A DNA stretch of 64,000 nt from Bradyrhizobium arachidis (GTDB lineage: Bacteria; Pseudomonadota; Alphaproteobacteria; Rhizobiales; Xanthobacteraceae), in NCBI RefSeq assembly GCF_024758505.1, contig NZ_CP077970.1, positions 2,418,001-2,482,000 on the forward strand, in the 5' to 3' direction. Shown in pieces: positions 60,371 to 64,000 of the stretch. The position numbers were made by a program, and so were the translations under genes. How positions within the stretch are numbered: position 1 is the first letter of the stretch; every line of letters begins with the position of its first letter. Below the pieces are notes generated by a model. That model was given only the letters and a program-made list of their open reading frames with translations, did not search any database and was not told where the DNA came from.

Positions 60371-60496
60371 GTCGTCCTGGCGAAAGCCAGGACCCATTAC
60401 CCCAGGGAGAAGTTGTGGCGCGAACTAGCGACTATGAGCGCAAGCGCTCGCGCTGGGGTCATGGATCTGCGCTTCGCTGCGCTTGTCCAGGACGAC
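60371..60496. repeat. palindromic intergenic element
   Basis: GTCGTCCTGGCGAAAGCCAG near 60371 and GCGCTTGTCCAGGACGAC at its 3' end define an inverted unit with looser interior. It fills most of the 178-bp gap after bfr and belongs to a repeat type common in related genomes (from memory). Confidence 0.65.
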
Positions 60497-60517
60497 GGTG
60501 TGATTGAAGGCTGCGCC

Positions 60518-61123
60518 TCAGAGCTGCGTCTTGTAGCGCTCCTCCACGATCTCCTGGGCATCGGGTTCGCCAAGACCGGTTTGATCGTGGATCACCTCGG
60601 TGATGCTCGGCATCACCGAGCGCTTCACCTGCACGTCCGGCGTCCACAGCTTCGAGCGCATCAGCGCCTTGCCGCAATGGAAATAGACCTCGCTGACCGC
60701 GATGCTCAGCACTGCGCGCGGCGGCTTGCCGAACTCGACCATCGAGGCGAGCAGATCCGGGTCGACCGAGACCTTGCCGGTGCCGCCGACGCGCAGCGTC
60801 TCGTCGATCCCCGGCACGAAGAACAACAGATGCACGAAGCCTGAGCCTTCGACGATGTTCTTGAAGCTGTCGATGCGGTTGTTGCCGGAACGATCCGGCA
60901 TCAGGAGCTGGTTGGGGCCCGCGACGTGCACGAAGCCGACGCCGCCGCCGCGCGGCGAGGCGTCGACACTGCCGTCGGAGCCCGACGTCGCGAGCACGCA
61001 GAATGGCGACATCTCGATGAATTTTCGCGCATGCACGTCGATTTCGGGCCGAGCCTTCGCGATCACGCGCGGGGACGGCTTCGGATAGATGGTGGCGAGG
61101 TCTTCAGCGCAAAGGTCGGTCAC
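60518..61123 (-). CDS. pyridoxamine 5'-phosphate oxidase-family protein
   Basis: A 201-residue flavin-binding-fold protein. I start at GTG 61123 (VTDLCAEDLATIYPKP), with GGAG 8 bp upstream, though an ATG at 61195 is also possible. The split-barrel pattern is seen in FIEMSPFCVLATSGSDGSVDASPRGGG and LLMPDRSGNNRIDSFKNIV, with GFVHLLFFVPGIDETLRVGGTGKV. The C-terminal RSKLWTPDVQVKRSVMPSI resembles the MSMEG_1061-type PPOX group. FMN or F420 binding is likely but the reaction is unknown. Confidence 0.82.
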   Translation of the reverse strand: MTDLCAEDLATIYPKPSPRVIAKARPEIDVHARKFIEMSPFCVLATSGSDGSVDASPRGGGVGFVHVAGPNQLLMPDRSGNNRIDSFKNIVEGSGFVHLLFFVPGIDETLRVGGTGKVSVDPDLLASMVEFGKPPRAVLSIAVSEVYFHCGKALMRSKLWTPDVQVKRSVMPSITEVIHDQTGLGEPDAQEIVEERYKTQL

Positions 61124-61246
61124 CGGCGTGTCTCCGCAAAGAGTTCGACGCCAGATTACTCGATCGAAACGCCATCGGCCAACCCAATCCGGCATAGAAC
61201 CTTGCTAGACCGCGTCCGCCGGCAAGAAGCAATTGGCGCCGCGTGA

Positions 61247-61594
61247 TCAGCGCTTCGGTTTGTCGTGCAAGGCGAGGAGCGACTTGGGCGCGACGTTGCG
61301 CCACGCCATCGTCAGCGCACTCCGCAGCGTGACTTGATCGGCCTCCGCGACCAGCACATTCGTGCTGCCGTTCTTGCCCCATGCACCCGGCACTGGTCGA
61401 AAGACGCCGGGTTCAGCATCGATCAGCATCGTCTGCTGCTGAGGCGTCAGCTTCACCATGCCCCATTTGTCGTCGGGATAGCCCAGTGTCGCGAACACGC
61501 GCTTGCCGACGCGAAAGTCGGCCTTGCCGTGGTGCGAACCCTCGACGGCATTGGGCAGCGCGAGCGCAATTCGGCGGAAGCGACCGAGGGTCAT
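61247..61594 (-). CDS. MmcQ/YjbR-family protein
   Basis: A 115-residue protein matching the MmcQ/YjbR fold: FRRIALALPNAVEGSHHGKADFRVGKRVFATLGYPDDKWGMVKLTPQQQTMLID and a later VLVAEADQVTLRSALTMAWRNVAPKSLL. These proteins often bind nucleic acid or other ligands through a double-wing-like surface; no activity is known. It begins 15 bp downstream of the exported hydrolase gene's end and is probably on its transcript. Confidence 0.85.
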   Translation of the reverse strand: MTLGRFRRIALALPNAVEGSHHGKADFRVGKRVFATLGYPDDKWGMVKLTPQQQTMLIDAEPGVFRPVPGAWGKNGSTNVLVAEADQVTLRSALTMAWRNVAPKSLLALHDKPKR

Positions 61595-61609
61595 TGCGCC
61601 CGCGCCGTA

Positions 61610-62671
61610 TCACATCGTCCGCTGCGGCGCGCTCTGCAGCAATTGCCGGAGCTGCTCGACGTAGAATTTCGCGTTGCCCGTGGTGCCGTGGCCGCGCGTC
61701 TCGGTGCTGGCGGGGATGAGATACAGCTTGCCGTTCTTGACCCGCTTCATCGCAGCGTCGGTGATGCCCGTCTCGGGCGGGTTACGCTCGTCGTCGGCAG
61801 AATTGATCAGCAGCAGTGAGGCCTCGATCTGCTCGAGTTTGTCGCCGGCGTTGTAGTCTTCCGAGGAACTCCACTGGTAGAGGAAGTCGTTGGTGTCAGC
61901 CGTGATCGGAGCCGCCAGCCGGTCGTCGACGATCTTGTTCGCCTTGGACGCGGTCGGCGCCTGCTGCTGATAGGCCAGCGTGCCGCCGATGCTGGCGATA
62001 CCGTAGGCGACGATGGCATATTTCATCATGCGCGGCTGTGCAGTGTAGTTGCCGCCGTTGTAGTCGGGGTCGTTGCGGATGGTGTCGAGCATGATCCGCC
62101 GCATCATCCAGTTGCGCGACGCCATTTCGGTCGGCTGCGAGGCCATCGGCACCAGCGCGTCCATCTCCTGCGGATACTTCTCGCCCCACAGCCAGGTTTG
62201 CATGCCGCCCATCGAGTTGCCGATCACGAGCCGCAGATGCTTGACGCCGAGGCCCTCCTTCACGAGGCGATGCTGTGCCTCGACCATGTCGTCGTAATTG
62301 TATTTCGGGAAGCTCGTCTTCATGCCGTCGGACGGTTTTGACGATTTGCCGTGGCCGATCGCGTCGGGAATGATGATGTAATATTTGGACGCGTCGAGCG
62401 GCTGGCCGGGGCCGAACAGCTCGCCGGCGAAAGCGGGCGACAGCATGCTCGCGCCCGAGCCGCCGGTGCCGTGCAGCACCAGCACGGGCTGGCCGGTCGG
62501 CTCTCCAACGGTGGTGTAGTGCAGCTTCAGCTCCGGCATGGTCTCGCCGGTGTGGAACTTGAAGTCTTTGGCGATCCAGTCGCCCTGCTTGGGCGCCGGA
62601 TAGTCGGCGGCCAGCGCCGGCATCGAGATCGTCAGCAGGATCGCCGACAGCACCGCGCGTGAAGCTTTCAT
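61610..62671 (-). CDS. exported alpha/beta hydrolase, homoserine acetyltransferase-like
   Basis: A 353-residue alpha/beta hydrolase with a clear signal peptide (VLSAILLTISMPALAAD), so it is periplasmic. The nucleophile elbow is VIGNSMGGMQTWLW, the acid is in LLINSADDERNPPE and the His in ASTETRGHGTTGNAKFY. The order and motifs match the MetX/homoserine O-acetyltransferase group, but the real MetX is cytoplasmic, so a different acyl-transfer or ester-hydrolysis reaction in the envelope is more likely. It precedes the YjbR-like gene on the same strand by 15 bp. Confidence 0.85.
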   Translation of the reverse strand: MKASRAVLSAILLTISMPALAADYPAPKQGDWIAKDFKFHTGETMPELKLHYTTVGEPTGQPVLVLHGTGGSGASMLSPAFAGELFGPGQPLDASKYYIIIPDAIGHGKSSKPSDGMKTSFPKYNYDDMVEAQHRLVKEGLGVKHLRLVIGNSMGGMQTWLWGEKYPQEMDALVPMASQPTEMASRNWMMRRIMLDTIRNDPDYNGGNYTAQPRMMKYAIVAYGIASIGGTLAYQQQAPTASKANKIVDDRLAAPITADTNDFLYQWSSSEDYNAGDKLEQIEASLLLINSADDERNPPETGITDAAMKRVKNGKLYLIPASTETRGHGTTGNAKFYVEQLRQLLQSAPQRTM

Positions 62672-62905
62672 GTTGCTCTCCCCGATGCGGCCTCCTTCAT
62701 CGGGCCGCTTTGGAATAGATCTTACCAGTCATCTATCTCGGATCGAGGCCGGAAGTGCCGCTGGCCTCAGAAACATTCTTGCAATGGTGCATCGCGCAAT
62801 CGGAATATTGACCGGTCTGACAGGCGGCCGGATGCCATGTAGGATTTCGGCCTCGCGGATCGTCTTCCAGAGAGCCGTCGTCGCGATCGGCCACAGGAGC
62901 GCAGC

Positions 62906-63172
62906 ATGTGTCGCAATATCAAGACCCTGCACAATTTCGAGCCGCCGGCGACGGACGCCGAGATCCACGCCTCGGCTTTGCAGTTCGTGCGAAAACTCTC
63001 CGGCTTCAACAAGCCGTCGCAGGCCAACGAGGCGGTGTTCGAGCGTGCGGTCGCCGAGGTCTCGGACGCGGCACGGCGCCTCTTGACCTCGCTGCATACG
63101 CATTCGCCGGCGCGTGATCGTGCGGTGGAGGCGGAGAAGGCGAAGGAGCGCTCGCGCTTGCGCTTCGGTTAG
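62906..63172 (+). CDS. DUF2277 family protein
   Basis: An 88-residue protein behind AGGAG. It fits DUF2277 throughout: MCRNIKTLHNFEPPATDAEIHASALQFVRKLSGFNKPSQANEAVFERAVAEV. The early Cys and the paired His are kept. The role is unknown; members are small cytosolic proteins in proteobacteria and actinobacteria. Its 234-bp upstream gap separates it from the divergent exported hydrolase. Confidence 0.88.
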   Translation: MCRNIKTLHNFEPPATDAEIHASALQFVRKLSGFNKPSQANEAVFERAVAEVSDAARRLLTSLHTHSPARDRAVEAEKAKERSRLRFG

Positions 63173-63253
63173 GGTTGCGTGACCTGGCTCACGGATTGCG
63201 GTACGCGATTGGGAGAGCATGGCACCTGGGTTTTGGAAGCCCGGAGCACAATC

Positions 63254-63472
63254 ATGAACCGCCCCCTGATTTCCCTGAAAGCCGGCGCCATCATCTTTAC
63301 GGTGCTGTGGACCGCCTGGATGATGTGGTGGAGCGGCACCTATAGCAGCGCCAATCTGGCGATCCTGACGGTCTGCGGCGCCATCGTCGGCTATGTCTGG
63401 TACCGCGCCATGCGCTGGCAGTTCGAGCGCATGGGCATGCTGCCGCGCAGCGACGACGCCTCGGCGAAATAG
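63254..63472 (+). CDS. small two-helix membrane protein
   Basis: A 72-residue protein starting at 63254 behind GGAG. Two hydrophobic helices (AGAIIFTVLWTAWMMWW and LAILTVCGAIVGYVWY) with a short loop fit a tiny inner-membrane protein. I know no family. Its stop codon lies within the stem of the downstream terminator hairpin. Confidence 0.65.
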   Translation: MNRPLISLKAGAIIFTVLWTAWMMWWSGTYSSANLAILTVCGAIVGYVWYRAMRWQFERMGMLPRSDDASAK

Positions 63473-63490
63473 CTTCGGCTATTTTTGTTT
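63467..63490 (+). terminator. UUCG-loop intrinsic terminator overlapping two stop codons
   Basis: AAATAGC and GCTATTT form a perfect 7-bp stem with a TTCG tetraloop, then TTGTTTCTTC. The plus-strand stop (63470-63472) and the minus-strand stop (63479-63481) both lie in the stem, so the two convergent genes share the same hairpin. Confidence 0.75.
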
Positions 63491-63961
63491 CTTCTTTTTC
63501 TTCTTCTTCCTGTGACCGTCGCCATCGCTCTCATCGCTCATGTCGTCGACGATTGCGCCGCCGTCCTCTAGCACAGCTGCTTCCAGGGCCTGCTGTTCGA
63601 GAGCCTCCAGCTCGCGCTGGCGCCGCCGCTCGTCCCAGGCGTCGAAAATCTGCTCCAGCCAAGGGATGACCTGCTCGATCGAGGGCAGTTGACCCGGCGG
63701 GCCCGGTTCGCCACGCGGACCTTGTGGGCCAGCCGGCCCCTGCGGTCCTGCCTTGCCTTGCGGCCCTGGTTCGCCCTGCTTGCCTTGCGCGCCCGGCTTG
63801 CCGGCCGCCCCGGGCTTGCCCGCCGGACCAGGCTTGCCGCGTGTGCCGTCCGCTCCGCGCCGTCCGGGGTGTCCCTGCGGGCCCGGCCGTCCCGGCTCGC
63901 CCTGTCGTCCACGCGGACCCGGAGGTCCCTGTCGTCCTTGCCGGCCCTGATCGTCTGCCAC
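63479..63961 (-). CDS. collagen-like Gly-X-Y protein
   Basis: A 160-residue protein starting with GTG behind GGGAG. Residues 6-89 are 28 uninterrupted Gly-X-Y triplets ([13 protein letters not shown], later [19 protein letters not shown]), which should form a triple helix. Then comes an acidic helical segment ([23 protein letters not shown]) that may drive trimerisation, and a Lys-rich tail ([11 protein letters not shown]). There is no signal peptide or sortase/lipobox site, so export is unclear. The Lys tail is coded opposite the T-rich terminator of the neighbouring gene. Function unknown. Confidence 0.85.
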   Translation of the reverse strand: MADDQGRQGRQGPPGPRGRQGEPGRPGPQGHPGRRGADGTRGKPGPAGKPGAAGKPGAQGKQGEPGPQGKAGPQGPAGPQGPRGEPGPPGQLPSIEQVIPWLEQIFDAWDERRRQRELEALEQQALEAAVLEDGGAIVDDMSDESDGDGHRKKKKKKKQK

Positions 63962-64000
63962 GCCGCCACTCCCGCTGAAGAACGCTTTTTCTTAGCGGCG

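Overview
This is a 64 kb chromosomal stretch from a GC-rich alphaproteobacterium, most likely Bradyrhizobium or a close relative in the Nitrobacteraceae. The evidence is strong GC bias, the gene families present (an intracellular PHA depolymerase, expanded ABC_sub_bind binding proteins, tandem cyclase/AAA/TPR giants, DUF1127, Irr-type iron boxes) and many palindromic intergenic repeats of the kind common in that group. I see no rRNA, tRNA, CRISPR array, phage or intact insertion sequence. The genus call is inference from recognised families and was not computed.

Layout. 1-7 kb: the end of an MFS transporter, two methyltransferases (one frameshifted at its C-terminus), a small cupin protein and a large cation/proton antiporter with UspA domains. 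7-12.6 kb: a collinear run of envelope-type genes (coiled-coil membrane protein, TAXI binding protein, VasI-like protein, DsrE-like protein, ABC_sub_bind protein). 12.6-19.5 kb: two tandem SAM domain/class III cyclase/AAA/TPR proteins of about 1,120 residues. 20-26 kb: a SnoaL-like protein, an RND efflux adaptor-permease pair and a solute-binding protein. 26-35 kb: a B12-type radical SAM protein, a cupin/flavin monooxygenase pair with a divergent AraC regulator, a winged-helix/TPR regulator, DUF1127, a ketopantoate-reductase-like enzyme and a beta-lactamase-fold remnant. 35-45 kb: metabolic genes (PHA depolymerase, GST, cupin, enolase-superfamily enzyme, AraC/GyrI regulator, SMP-30 lactonase, GNAT, GMC oxidoreductase). 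46-51 kb: a MoxR ATPase with a VWA partner and two rhodanese-type sulfurtransferases. 51-58 kb: an L,D-transpeptidase, a D-2-hydroxyacid dehydrogenase, EttA and a lytic transglycosylase. 58-64 kb: two tiny secreted paralogues, an iron-storage pair (Bfd and bacterioferritin, each preceded by an Irr-like palindrome), a flavin-type oxidoreductase, an exported alpha/beta hydrolase and a collagen-like protein.

How genes work together. Clear functional units are the RND pump (adaptor then permease, 9 bp apart), the TAXI/VasI-like pair (ATGA overlap), the cupin-monooxygenase pair facing its likely AraC regulator, MoxR with VWA, and Bfd with Bfr under probable iron control. Most other genes look like single-gene units separated by palindromic repeats.

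The most unusual items are the coiled-coil/TAXI/VasI/DsrE cluster, the tandem cyclases in which the second copy has lost the usual substrate-selecting residues, a 47-bp displaced copy of MFS coding sequence, a homopolymer frameshift in the TPR-methyltransferase, the collagen-like protein without a signal peptide, and a terminator hairpin containing the stop codons of both convergent genes.
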